Assembly (NCBI RefSeq): GCF_019192735.1
Contig: NZ_JAHTKP010000068.1
Span: 1 to 37,176 of the forward strand
Length of the DNA stretch: 37,176 nucleotides
From: Kitasatospora aureofaciens
GTDB lineage: Bacteria; Actinomycetota; Actinomycetes; Streptomycetales; Streptomycetaceae
Direction: 5' to 3'
Of this stretch, positions 1 through 9,842 are shown one piece after another (position 1 is the first letter of the stretch; each line of letters begins with the position of its first letter). The position numbers and the translations under genes are program-made. Under the pieces are notes generated by a model, which had not been told where the DNA came from, did not search any database, and saw only the letters and a list, made by a program, of their open reading frames with translations.

Positions 1-90
1 TCCGAAGCCATGATCCACATCGCCTCGATCGACAACCTCGCCAAGCGCATAACGGACGAAACCACACCATCCTGGCGAGGGACCTACTAG
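1..90 (+). CDS. IS5-family transposase, C-terminal end (partial)
   Basis: The first 90 bases read without interruption in frame 1 and end in TAG. The 29 residues, including MIHIASIDNLAKRIT, look like the extreme C-terminus of an IS5-group DDE transposase from actinomycetes. The rest of the gene lies outside the window. The DNA here and for about 100 bp downstream is visibly less GC-rich than the neighbouring genes, as expected for an insertion sequence. No terminal inverted repeat could be identified with confidence between the stop and about position 150. The identification rests on a short peptide and on the related transposase at the other end of the window, so it is moderate. Confidence 0.6.
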   Translation, partial: SEAMIHIASIDNLAKRITDETTPSWRGTY

Positions 91-232
91 GGCATAAAGG
101 GCAATCCGCCTACATCAAACGCCCTCTGAGAGCTAGTTAGTGGCCATTGTGACAATGGGCGTCAGCGATAGCACGGTCACTCTGACTTTCATCGGCCTCA
201 GGTCCACCGCAGGGAAAGCCCTCCCCCAAGCA

Positions 233-286
233 ACGCGAAGAAGCGGGGCCCGGCCGTTCGCATGTCGGCCGGGCCCCGCTTCGCGT
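233..286 (-). terminator. Terminator downstream of glmS
   Basis: A 15-bp perfect GC-rich stem (242-256 with 266-280) has a 9-nt loop and is extended by a further 6-bp outer stem (233-238 with 281-286). It lies 18 bp beyond the glmS stop codon, which is where a glmS terminator is expected. There is no T-run, as is usual in streptomycetes. Confidence 0.85.
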
Positions 287-303
287 GATGGTGAGACGGC
301 GGG

Positions 304-2130
<1,827 letters not shown>

Positions 2131-2165
2131 GGATGGGCTCCTCTGAGAATAGGAAACGGCTCAGC

Positions 2166-2195
2166 GAGACAGGAAGAGACAGGAAGAGACAGGAA
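2166..2195. repeat. Three tandem copies of a 10-bp unit
   Basis: The unit GAGACAGGAA occurs three times head-to-tail (2166-2175, 2176-2185, 2186-2195) in the gap between the stop codon of the 91-residue gene and the glmS start. On the transcribed strand it gives a pyrimidine-rich leader upstream of the glmS ribosome site. Its function is unknown. Confidence 0.9.
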
Positions 2196-2200
2196 AGAGC

Positions 2201-2476
2201 TCAGCCGTACACGATCCGGCGCAGCTGGCGCGTCGAGAGCTCCGGCGCCGCGACGCGGCGGGCGGGCAGTTCCTCGGCGAGCCGGGCGAAGATCCGCTCG
2301 TTGGTCAGTCCGCGTGCCTGGAGCTCACCGTGGCGGCGCCGGACGTACTCCTCGGTGGTCTCGGAGAAGTAGGCCAGGACCTCCGCCACGACTCGCGCCG
2401 CCTCCCGGGGCCCCAGCGGGCTGGTCCGGGTGAGGTGGGCGAGGAGGTCTTCGTGAGGGTGGGGTGAGCTGGGCAC
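2201..2476 (-). CDS. Conserved small protein of unknown function, 91 aa
   Basis: This is a charged, soluble, mostly helical small protein starting from GTG at 2476, with no signal peptide or membrane segment. The C-terminus ends in LSTRQLRRIVYG, preceded by a basic and Glu-rich helix; this tail looks like a conserved family signature, but I cannot attach a function. Third-position GC is high and the frame is closed by TGA just before the tandem repeats, so it looks like a real gene. It precedes glmS on the same strand (70-bp gap) and is divergent from asnB. No convincing Shine-Dalgarno site is visible, so a leaderless transcript is possible. Confidence 0.7.
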   Translation of the reverse strand: MPSSPHPHEDLLAHLTRTSPLGPREAARVVAEVLAYFSETTEEYVRRRHGELQARGLTNERIFARLAEELPARRVAAPELSTRQLRRIVYG

Positions 2477-2670
2477 GGCTCAGGAGCCTAGGCCGCCGCC
2501 GACGAGGAAGCCAAAGATCTTGCCCGAAATCGGGCAGACATTAAGACTTTCAGCTCAAGCAACCAATCGGAACACTGTCCTTCACCTTCCCGACACACCC
2601 TTGTAGGCGCACCCGCTCCACACGTAGCGTGACTTTCTCCATACGTAAGCGGAAGACCGGAGGCTTGCTG

Positions 2671-4533
2671 ATGTGCGGCATCACCGGATGGGTCGCCTTC
2701 GACCGCGACCTCACCGCCGAACGGACCGCCCGGAGCGTCCTCGACGCGATGACGGCCACCCAGCTCTGCCGCGGCCCGGACGCCGGCGGGGTCCACCTGG
2801 AGCGGCACGCCGCACTGGGCCATCGCCGACTCGCGGTGATCGACATCGAGGGCGGCGTCCAGCCGATGACGGTCGAGCACGACGGCCGGCTGCTGGCCGC
2901 CCTCACCTACAGCGGCGAGGTCTACAACTACCGCGAGCTGCGCGCGGAGCTGGAGGCGGCCGGCCACCGCTTCCGCACCCGCAGCGACACCGAGGTCGTG
3001 CTGCACGCCTACCTGGAGTGGGGCGAGCGCCTGGCCGAGCGGCTCAACGGCATGTTCGCGTTCGCGATCTGGGACGCCCGCCGCGAGGAGCTGCTGCTGG
3101 TCCGCGACCGGATGGGCGTCAAGCCGCTGCACTACCACCCCACCCCGGACGGCGTGGTGTTCGGCTCCGAGGTCAAGGCCGTGCTCGCACACCCCTCTGT
3201 CCGTCCAGTGGTGACCCTGGACGGGCTCCGCGAACTGCTCGCCTTCACCCGGACCCCGGGCCTCACGCCCTACCAGGGCATCGTCGAGGTCCGCCCAGGC
3301 CACGTCGTGCGGATCCGCCGCGAGGGCATCTCGATGCGCCGCTACTGGTCGCTGGAGGCGCGCGAGCACACCCACAACCTGGACACCACGGTCGCGACCG
3401 TCCGAGCCCTGCTGGACGACATCGTGCACCGCCAGCTCGACGCCGACGTGCCACTCTGCTCCCTCCTCTCCGGCGGCCTCGACTCCAGCGCCATCACTGC
3501 GCTCGCCGCCCGGGTGCTGCGCGACGCCGGCTCCGGCCCGGTGCGTTCCTTCTCCGTCGACTTCGCCGGCCAGAGCGAGAACTTCCACGCCGACGCGATC
3601 CGCCCGACCCCGGACGGCCCGTACGCCCGTCTGCTCGCCCAGCACGTCGGCGCCGACCACCACGTGATCGAGCTGGACGCCGCCGAGCTCACCGACCTCG
3701 CCCAGCGCACGAACGTCCTGCGCGCCCGGGACCTCCCTGGCGGCTTCGCCGACATGGACGTCTCGCTGCTGCTGCTCTTCCGGGGCGTGCGCCGCCAGTC
3801 GACCGTCGCGCTGTCCGGCGAGTCCGCGGACGAGCTGTTCGGCGGTTACCGCTGGTTCCACGACCCGGCGGCGATCGCCGCCGACAACTTCCCCTGGGTC
3901 TCCTCCCTCTCCGGCGGCCTCGCCGGCGAGGGTGCCGGCCCGCGCGAGCAGCTGCTCGACACCGACCTGCTCCGCAAGCTCGACCTGGACGGCTACCGGC
4001 GGGCCCGCTACCGCGAGGCGCTCACCGAGGTCCCGCACCTGCCGGACGCCAGTCCGGTGGAGCGGCGGATGCGCGAGATCTCGTACCTCAACCTGACCCG
4101 CTTCGTCTGCATCCTCCTCGACCGCAAGGACCGGATGAGCATGGCGAACGGGCTGGAGGTGCGGGTGCCGTTCTGCGACCACCGGCTGGTCCAGTACGTC
4201 TTCAACACGCCGTGGGCGATGAAGACCTTCGACGGCCGGGAGAAGAGCCTGCTGCGCGCCGCCGTCCGGGACGTGCTGCCGGCCGAGATCGCCGACCGGG
4301 TGAAGAGCCCGTACCCCGTCACCGCCGACCCGCACTACCCGGCGCTGCTCCGCGACGAGCTGGCCGACCTCGCCGCCGACGGCAAGTCCCCGGTGCTCGG
4401 CCTGCTCGACCGGCGGCAGCTGGCCGACGCGCTCGCGCCCGGCACCGACCCGCAGTCCGTCCGCCTCGGCGTCGACCTCGCCCTGGACCTGGCCACCTGG
4501 CTGACGGAGTACCAGGTGACGCTGGAGCTCTGA
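2671..4533 (+). CDS. asnB: Asparagine synthetase (glutamine-hydrolysing), AsnB type
   Basis: This enzyme would form asparagine from aspartate, ATP and glutamine, or amidate a related carboxylate if it is specialised. It has 620 residues. The start is set at 2671 because the product must begin MCGI to expose Cys2, the Ntn nucleophile; GGAGG lies 7 nt upstream, so the longer reading frame from 2629 is rejected. The glutaminase domain covers about 1-205 (SYSGEVYNY-type and RSDTE motifs). The synthetase domain carries the PP-loop ATP motif LSGGLDSSA (near residue 270) and the ELFGGY motif. The 3' end is unusual: its last bases, CTGGAGCTCTGAC, are the first unit of a degenerate tandem repeat that continues for about 90 bp past the stop. 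It is divergent from the 91-residue gene and glmS. Confidence 0.93.
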   Translation: MCGITGWVAFDRDLTAERTARSVLDAMTATQLCRGPDAGGVHLERHAALGHRRLAVIDIEGGVQPMTVEHDGRLLAALTYSGEVYNYRELRAELEAAGHRFRTRSDTEVVLHAYLEWGERLAERLNGMFAFAIWDARREELLLVRDRMGVKPLHYHPTPDGVVFGSEVKAVLAHPSVRPVVTLDGLRELLAFTRTPGLTPYQGIVEVRPGHVVRIRREGISMRRYWSLEAREHTHNLDTTVATVRALLDDIVHRQLDADVPLCSLLSGGLDSSAITALAARVLRDAGSGPVRSFSVDFAGQSENFHADAIRPTPDGPYARLLAQHVGADHHVIELDAAELTDLAQRTNVLRARDLPGGFADMDVSLLLLFRGVRRQSTVALSGESADELFGGYRWFHDPAAIAADNFPWVSSLSGGLAGEGAGPREQLLDTDLLRKLDLDGYRRARYREALTEVPHLPDASPVERRMREISYLNLTRFVCILLDRKDRMSMANGLEVRVPFCDHRLVQYVFNTPWAMKTFDGREKSLLRAAVRDVLPAEIADRVKSPYPVTADPHYPALLRDELADLAADGKSPVLGLLDRRQLADALAPGTDPQSVRLGVDLALDLATWLTEYQVTLEL

Positions 4534-4622
4534 CTGTTGTCCCTGGAGCTCTGACCCCCTGTCCCTGAAGCTCCGACCTCTTTCCTTCGGAGCTGTGACC
4601 TCCTGCCCCCTGGAACTCCGAC
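4522..4622. repeat. Five degenerate tandem copies of the asnB stop-codon segment
   Basis: A 13-bp core, CTGGAGCTCTGAC and variants (CTGAAGCTCCGAC, TCGGAGCTGTGAC, CTGGAACTCCGAC), recurs at 4522, 4543, 4565, 4587 and 4610. The period is 21-23 bp and the spacers are C/T-rich. The first copy contains the asnB stop codon. It looks like expansion of a gene end. Confidence 0.8.
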
Positions 4623-4630
4623 CCCTCGTC

Positions 4631-4679
4631 CCCGGACGGCGCAGCGGCCCCCGGACCTGCCGCCGCTGCCCCGTCCGGG
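4631..4679 (+). terminator. Terminator downstream of asnB
   Basis: A long two-part hairpin is visible: an outer 9-bp stem (4631-4639 with 4671-4679) and, after one unpaired base on each side, an inner 7-bp stem (4641-4647 with 4663-4669). It sits between the tandem repeats and the next gene. The rest of the 302-bp gap (4680-4835) shows nothing identifiable apart from a ribosome site. Confidence 0.75.
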
Positions 4680-4835
4680 TGATCATCGGGAACCATCCCG
4701 CCGAGACCGGGCGTCGGACCTTGCGATAGCGTCGCCGAAGCCTCCCGAATGGCGGACGAAAACGCGGACTGCCGCCCCAGCGCCCGCCAGGATGGGAGCG
4801 AACCGTCCACACTCGATCCGCCGGGGGATCCCGTC

Positions 4836-5960
4836 ATGCAACCGCGAGTATTCGCGATTCTCACCGCCATGCTGCTGGGCGTCCTGGGCCTCGGATCGGT
4901 GGCCGTCACCGACTGGTCGCCCGCGACGGCCAGCGCGGCGGAGGCCACGGCCACCGCCGGCGGCTCCGGCGCCGGCACCGTCCCGGCGGACGGTAGCCCG
5001 GCCGCCGCGAGTGCCACCGCGACCGGCGACCCGGCGGTGTGGACCCGCTCCACGCTGCGCAACAAGCTGATGGCCGAGATGGACGCCACCGACCCCGGCG
5101 TCGCCCTGGCCGACCTGGACAGGATCACCAAGGAGAAGCCGTACACCGTGCGCTTCTGCCACCCGATCGCGCACGAGCTCGGCCACGCCGCCGTCAAGCG
5201 GTTCAACGCCGACTTCCAGAAGGTCATCTCCTTCCCGCACGAGACCTGCGCGGCCGGCTATCTGCACGGCGCCGTCGAGGAGATGCTGAACGCCTCCACC
5301 CAGCCCGAGGTGGACCTGCTCAAGCTCTGCGCACCCAAGAACACCGGCCCGTGCATCCACGGCGTCGGACACGGCACCATGTTCGTCGCCAAGCAGGACG
5401 TGCCCAAGGCGCGCGACCTGTGCAACAAGTTCCCCACCGACCAGAACAAGATCCGCTGCTCCGAGGGCCTGTTCATGCAGCTGTTCGGGCCGGACGAGGA
5501 GGACGAGCAGGCGAAGGCGAACCTGCCCGCCGACAAGCTCGCCCAGGACCCGCTCTACCCGTGCAAGGACCAGCCGTCCCTGTTCCAGTCCGCGTGCTTC
5601 TTCTACGCGCCGACCTTCTACCTCTCCTCGCACGACTACCCGAACCACCCCGAGGTGTACGCCGAGGCGCTCAAGTGGTGCCTCAACGGCAAGGCCAGTG
5701 GCGGGGCCGTGGACTGCAGCCGCGGCGTCGGCTCGCGGACGATGAAGTACAACCTGGACCGCGAGGACTGGGCCGCCCAGCAGTGCGCGACGGCCGCCGA
5801 CGGCTGGCAGCGCAAGGCGTGCACGGAGGGCCTGGTCAGCTACTACACGGTCAACTACACGGACGGCGGGGCGGCCGGCCGGCTCTGCGCCAAGATCACC
5901 AACAAGGAGATGCAGGGCTACTGCCGCTCCGCGAGCGGGCTCTCGGGCTCGCTCGACTGA
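4836..5960 (+). CDS. Secreted protein with conserved His/Cys motifs, unknown function
   Basis: This is a 374-residue exported protein. The start at 4836 has GGGGGAT about 8 nt upstream and gives a normal signal sequence: a hydrophobic stretch at about 5-25, then TASAAEA. An Ala/Gly/Thr-rich linker (about 36-66) leads into a folded domain of about 300 residues rich in paired His and Cys. Visible motifs are CHPIAHELGHAA (C108, H109, H113, H117), HETCAAGYLHG (H135, C138, H144) and PCIHGVGHG (C173, H175, H179), followed by at least eight more Cys. HELGH has the form of a zinc-metalloprotease HExxH, but the flanking repeated HG and C motifs suggest a metal- or disulfide-rich fold that I do not recognise. 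It is monocistronic, with terminators on both sides. Confidence 0.75.
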   Translation: MQPRVFAILTAMLLGVLGLGSVAVTDWSPATASAAEATATAGGSGAGTVPADGSPAAASATATGDPAVWTRSTLRNKLMAEMDATDPGVALADLDRITKEKPYTVRFCHPIAHELGHAAVKRFNADFQKVISFPHETCAAGYLHGAVEEMLNASTQPEVDLLKLCAPKNTGPCIHGVGHGTMFVAKQDVPKARDLCNKFPTDQNKIRCSEGLFMQLFGPDEEDEQAKANLPADKLAQDPLYPCKDQPSLFQSACFFYAPTFYLSSHDYPNHPEVYAEALKWCLNGKASGGAVDCSRGVGSRTMKYNLDREDWAAQQCATAADGWQRKACTEGLVSYYTVNYTDGGAAGRLCAKITNKEMQGYCRSASGLSGSLD

Positions 5961-5979
5961 GCCCCATCTCACGTGGAGG

Positions 5980-6007
5980 GCCCGCGCCGCACGGCGCGGG
6001 CTCTTTC
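5980..6007 (+). terminator. Terminator after the secreted His/Cys protein
   Basis: A perfect 10-bp stem (5980-5989 with 5992-6001) with a tiny loop is followed by TCTTTCC. It lies 19 bp past the stop codon. Confidence 0.85.
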
Positions 6008-6075
6008 CGTACCATCGCCTGATCAGGGTGCGCCGAGGACGCCGCGCCTCCACCGGAAGCCCTGGAGCCAGCCGC

Positions 6076-7497
6076 ATGACCGCCGACGACTTCCGCGCCG
6101 CCGCGCACGCCGCCGCCGACCTCGTCTCCGACTACCTCGACGAGCTGCCCGCCCGGCCCGTCTGGCAGCCGATGGACGACACCGCCCGCGCGGCCCTCCT
6201 CGACGCGCCGCTCCCCGCCGACGGCCGCCCGCTCGCCGAACTCGTCGCAGCCATCGGACGGGACGTCCTCCCCCACCCCATGGGCAACGGCAACCCGCGC
6301 TTCTTCGGCTGGGTCAACTCCGCCCCCGCCCCCGCCGGCGTCCTCGCCACCCTCGCCGCGTCCGCGATGAACCCCAGCTCGGCCGGCGGCGACCACGCCG
6401 ACGTCCACCTGGAGCGCGCCGTCGTCCGCTGGATCGCCGAACTCGTCGGCTTCCCGCACCCGGCCGGCGGTGGCCTGCTCGCCTCCGGCACCTCCATGGC
6501 CACCATCGTCTGCCTCGCCGCCGCCCGGAACCGCGCCGCCCGCCGCGCCGGGTGGGACGTCCGCGAGGACGGCCTCGCGGGCCTGCCGCCGCTGGTCGGC
6601 TACGTCACCGGCGAGACCCACTCCTGCGTCCGCAAGGCCGCCGAACTCCTCGGCCTCGGCAGCAGGCACCTGCGCACCGTCGCCACCGGCCCGGACGGCC
6701 GCCTGGACACCGCCGACCTGCGCGCCGCCGTCGAGCGGGACCGCGCCGCCGGGCTGCTGCCGTTCCTCGTCGTCGCCTCGGCCGGCACCGTCGGCACCGG
6801 CGCCGTCGACGACTTCGGCCCGATCGCCGACCTCTGCGCGGAGCAGCGCCTGTGGCTGCACGTCGACGGCGCGTACGGCGCCTTCGGCGTCCTCGACCCC
6901 GCCATCGCCCATCGCTACGAAGGCCTGGACCGCGCCGACTCGCTCGCCCTCGACCCGCACAAGTGGCTCGGCGTGCCGGTCGACTGCGGCTGTGCGCTGG
7001 TCCGCGACACCGAGGAGCTGCGCGGCACCTTCAGCCTCGTCCCGTCCTACCTCCGTGACGAGGCGGCGGGCGCGCTCGGCTGGTTCTCGGAGTACGGCAC
7101 CGAGCAGACCCGCCCGTTCCGCGCGCTCAAGGTGTGGGCCACCATCGCCCACCGGGGCCGCGCGGGCATCGCGCGCGACATCGCCCGCTGCACCGCGCTC
7201 GCCCGCCACCTCGGCGAGCTGGTCACCGCCGACGGGCAGCTGGAGCTGCTGGCCGAGGTGCAGACCTCGATCGTCGCCTTCCGGTACCGGCCCGCCGGGC
7301 TGGACGAGGCCGCCCTCGACGCGCTCAATCGGGAGCTGCCGGTCGCGGTGCAGCGGCGCGGGAGGATCTTCGTCACCGGCGCCCGGCTGGACGGCACGGA
7401 GATGCTGCGCGCCTGCCTGCTGAACGCCGACACCACCGAGGCCGACCTGGAACTCCTGCTCGCCGAGGTGAAGGCGGCAGCCGCAGCACTGCGCTGA
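6076..7497 (+). CDS. PLP-dependent decarboxylase of the aromatic-L-amino-acid decarboxylase family
   Basis: This is a group II pyridoxal-phosphate decarboxylase (473 aa), likely removing CO2 from an aromatic amino acid such as tryptophan, tyrosine or DOPA. The ATG at 6076 has GGAG 8 nt upstream. Family landmarks are HPMGNGNPRFFGWVN near the N-terminus, the cofactor Asp in HVDGAYGAF, and DPHKWLGVP with the Schiff-base lysine at K296. Length and order are normal and no deletion is evident. It stands alone between a terminator and the ACT-protein gene. A tyrosinase gene lies just beyond that, so a link to aromatic amine metabolism is conceivable but not shown. The exact substrate cannot be read from sequence. 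Confidence 0.88.
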   Translation: MTADDFRAAAHAAADLVSDYLDELPARPVWQPMDDTARAALLDAPLPADGRPLAELVAAIGRDVLPHPMGNGNPRFFGWVNSAPAPAGVLATLAASAMNPSSAGGDHADVHLERAVVRWIAELVGFPHPAGGGLLASGTSMATIVCLAAARNRAARRAGWDVREDGLAGLPPLVGYVTGETHSCVRKAAELLGLGSRHLRTVATGPDGRLDTADLRAAVERDRAAGLLPFLVVASAGTVGTGAVDDFGPIADLCAEQRLWLHVDGAYGAFGVLDPAIAHRYEGLDRADSLALDPHKWLGVPVDCGCALVRDTEELRGTFSLVPSYLRDEAAGALGWFSEYGTEQTRPFRALKVWATIAHRGRAGIARDIARCTALARHLGELVTADGQLELLAEVQTSIVAFRYRPAGLDEAALDALNRELPVAVQRRGRIFVTGARLDGTEMLRACLLNADTTEADLELLLAEVKAAAAALR

Positions 7498-7619
7498 GGC
7501 CGGAACCACGCTGAGGGCGGAACTGCGCCGACCAGGACCGTAACCCGAGCCCGGAGACATTAACCGGCAGGTCACGGGAGGTTCGTGGTCGGGAAACACC
7601 TCATGGGGACAGTGGTGTC

Positions 7620-8174
7620 ATGGAGCACACGGAGCACCAGACGACCGCCGTACGTCCCTCCGAGCAGCCGACGCCCACGCCCTCCCGTGCCCAGCGGCGC
7701 GGCGCCGGTACCCATCGCTGGCGCCGCGACACCGTCGAACTCGCCGCCGTCTTCCTGTCGGTCACCGCGGCCGACCTCGTCGCCAAGATCGTCGTGCACG
7801 GCCCCGACGGCCCGGTGGTCCTCGCCGCCTCCGCCGTCGCGCTGCTCGCCACGGCCCTGTTCCACACCTGGTGGTCGCACCGCCACCACCTGCACGGCCC
7901 GCCGGCCCCGGCGCCCCTCCCCGACGTCGGCCCGACCGCCCTGTGGCGGGTCCGCGCCACCTCCCAGGACTCCCCCGCCGGCCTGGCCCGCGTCTGCACC
8001 GCCTTCGCCGAGCAGCAGGTCGCCATCGTCTCGATGCAGTCCCACCCGCTCCCTCATGGGGCCGTCGACGAGTTCTTCCTCCGCGCCCCGGACACCCTCA
8101 CCCCCGCCGACCTCGCCACCCTCGTGACCACCGGCGGCCACGACCTGCTCGACACCCCGACCCGCGTCGCCTGA
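7620..8174 (+). CDS. Membrane-anchored ACT-domain protein
   Basis: This 184-residue protein has a Thr/Pro/Arg-rich hydrophilic N-terminus (about 1-36) and then two hydrophobic segments (about 40-58 and 64-84) separated by HGPDGP. After a His-rich turn (WWSHRHHLHG) comes a C-terminal ACT domain (about 105-175) with the strand-helix pattern LWRVRATSQDSPAGLARVC. ACT domains bind small ligands, usually amino acids. Here it would face the cytoplasm if the two segments form a hairpin. No catalytic domain is attached, so a regulatory or sensory role is inferred. It follows the decarboxylase gene by 122 bp and is convergent with the tyrosinase. Confidence 0.75.
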   Translation: MEHTEHQTTAVRPSEQPTPTPSRAQRRGAGTHRWRRDTVELAAVFLSVTAADLVAKIVVHGPDGPVVLAASAVALLATALFHTWWSHRHHLHGPPAPAPLPDVGPTALWRVRATSQDSPAGLARVCTAFAEQQVAIVSMQSHPLPHGAVDEFFLRAPDTLTPADLATLVTTGGHDLLDTPTRVA

Positions 8175-8242
8175 GGGCTGTCGGAGCCGCGGGGTTCGAT
8201 CTCCGGGCCCCCTGTCCGAGAGCCAGGAGCAGAGCCGCCCGG

Positions 8243-9253
8243 TCAGGGCAGCACGTCGTACGTGTAGATCGCGGAGACGTCCAGGACGGAACGCGGGGTC
8301 GCGGAGGCGCCGAGCGGGGAGGCGATCGGGTCGTCGATCCGCTCGCCCTTGTAGGTGCCCGCCGGGGCGGTCATGTCCGGGGCGTAGATCCGGCCGTAGC
8401 GGTTCAGCCAGCCCTCCCAGATCCGGTCCACGTTGCAGTGGTGCAGGTAGAACACCGGGTCGTTGGGGGAGGTCGAGGGCCCCATGTCGCCGCCGATCCA
8501 CACGTGGACCTGGTTGTGCAGGTGGACGGGCCTGGCCGGGTCCTTCGGGATCCAGCCTTCGAGCCGGTCGCGGAAGCCCTCCGAGGAGGCGTCGAAAGCG
8601 AGGGTGTCGTACCGGTCGACCGGGTTGCCGCCGGCCGGCGGGGTGAACGCCAGGGCGTCCTTCACCTCCGCGCCGGTCGGCAGGGTCAGCCAGCCGAACG
8701 GCGGCGGCTGGGCGAAGGCACGGCGCAGGCCGCGGCTGGTCTGCCTGAGCGTCATGCCGCCAGGGCCGGCGGCCTCGATGCGGACCGTGAAGGTGGCGGG
8801 GTCGGCCGCGTGGAAGGCGAACGGGCCGTCGGACACCGGGTCGCCGTCGCCGCCCAGATAGGCGGGCGTGAAGATCTGGGCGTTGGTCGGCGAGCCGAGG
8901 TCGCCGTCGGCCGACCAGTCCCAGTACGGCAGGGCGAAGCCGGGCTTGTTGAGCACCCGTTGGAGGTTCTGCTCCAGGAATCCGAGCATCACCCGGTGCC
9001 ACGGCAGGAAGATCGGCCCGCGGTGGGCGGCGTTGCGCACCTGCGGGTTTCCGCCGGGCGGGATCGGGGTCATCATGGTCCGGCCGTGCCAGACCACGAA
9101 CAGGTCGTAGGTCCGGACGGGAGCCGCCGGGCCGGGGATCCCGAGCTGCGTGGTGGTGTACGGGCTGTTCCCCTGCTTGAGCAGGCCGACGCCACGGACG
9201 TAGTCGTCGCGCGCGACCGCGTCGGTGAGGATGTTCCTGCGGACGACGGGCAT
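8243..9253 (-). CDS. melC2: Tyrosinase (type 3 copper oxidase), MelC2-like
   Basis: This enzyme would hydroxylate monophenols and oxidise o-diphenols to quinones using a dinuclear copper centre. All six expected copper ligands are visible. CuA is H56 (VVWHG), H77 and H86 (HRGPIFLPWHR); CuB is H246 and H250 (HNQVHVWIGG) and H272 in NDPVFYLHHCNVDRIW. At 336 residues it is longer than typical MelC2 (about 275), with an insertion around residues 115-215 between CuA and CuB, so the substrate range may differ. There is no signal peptide; streptomycete MelC2 is exported with its partner. It follows its presumed cofactor gene with only one base between stop and start. Confidence 0.88.
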   Translation of the reverse strand: MPVVRRNILTDAVARDDYVRGVGLLKQGNSPYTTTQLGIPGPAAPVRTYDLFVVWHGRTMMTPIPPGGNPQVRNAAHRGPIFLPWHRVMLGFLEQNLQRVLNKPGFALPYWDWSADGDLGSPTNAQIFTPAYLGGDGDPVSDGPFAFHAADPATFTVRIEAAGPGGMTLRQTSRGLRRAFAQPPPFGWLTLPTGAEVKDALAFTPPAGGNPVDRYDTLAFDASSEGFRDRLEGWIPKDPARPVHLHNQVHVWIGGDMGPSTSPNDPVFYLHHCNVDRIWEGWLNRYGRIYAPDMTAPAGTYKGERIDDPIASPLGASATPRSVLDVSAIYTYDVLP

Positions 9254-9254
9254 C

Positions 9255-9599
9255 TCAGCCGCCTCCCCCGAAGTAGTCGGGGTAGTTGTGGATCAGCACC
9301 CGGACGGCGTCCACCGCCGAGACGAACTGGTACGCGGGCAGGCCGTGGCAGGACAGCATGCCGCTGTCGTCCACGTCCAGCCCGGCCATCAGCGGCTTTC
9401 CGTCGACCGTGATCTCGTAGGTCGTGGTGATGCTGATCCGGTGCCCCTGGTACTCCGCCGTGCGGACGGATTTCATCGGGCCGTGGTCGTGGCCCATCGG
9501 CGGGTGCGGTAGGGCGGCCAGATAGCCCCCGAAGGCGCCCGGCTCGGCAGCGGCCTTCAGTTTCGTCGGGTCGATGGTCGGGTTGCTGGTCGGGTCCAT
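9255..9599 (-). CDS. melC1: Tyrosinase cofactor / copper chaperone, MelC1-like
   Basis: This 114-residue partner of the downstream tyrosinase would deliver copper and, in known systems, carry the pair through the Tat pathway. The MelC1-like features are YQGHRI, then TVDGKPL, then SCHGLPAYQF with Cys and His for copper handling, and a final DAVRVLIHNYPDYF helix. The start at 9599 is chosen because coding character begins there. Unlike classical MelC1 there is no twin-arginine or hydrophobic N-terminus; instead it starts with polar residues (DPTSNPTIDPTK) and an MGHDHGPM His/Met segment. The pair may therefore be intracellular. Assignment rests on operon context plus weak motif similarity. Confidence 0.72.
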   Translation of the reverse strand: MDPTSNPTIDPTKLKAAAEPGAFGGYLAALPHPPMGHDHGPMKSVRTAEYQGHRISITTTYEITVDGKPLMAGLDVDDSGMLSCHGLPAYQFVSAVDAVRVLIHNYPDYFGGGG

Positions 9600-9732
9600 G
9601 TCGGCTCCCCTGCCGGTGGTGGCTCCGGCCCGGCCGGAGCCCGGACACCTCCACCATCCCGCCGGAGCCGCCTGCCCGCAGCTCGGGCGGACGCGGCCAC
9701 GAACGACGGACCCCACCAAGAAGTGATCTTTT

Positions 9733-9756
9733 GGTCGACCGGTCGACCGGTCGACC
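9733..9756. repeat. 24-bp perfect palindrome: three tandem GGTCGACC units
   Basis: The 8-bp self-complementary word GGTCGACC occurs three times without a gap (9733, 9741, 9749). It lies in the divergent region between the tyrosinase operon (start 9599) and the serine hydrolase (start 9843). Its position suggests an operator or a cruciform-forming element, but no regulator is encoded beside it. Confidence 0.85.
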
Positions 9757-9842
9757 TGACGCCCGGACAGGCCGACGGCCTGGTTGCGCGCATCCGTGGA
9801 CCGCGTGACGCTGGAAAGAGAAGTCACGTCAAAGGAACCACA

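Noticed and set aside
2488..4812. 774-codon open frame opposite asnB
   Set aside because: It is the antisense of a clear asparagine synthetase, with repetitive low-complexity translation and no recognisable domain.
4836..5960. Zinc metalloprotease on the basis of HELGH
   Set aside because: The third ligand and the Met-turn of known families are not visible and several similar His/Cys motifs surround it, so no protease call is made.
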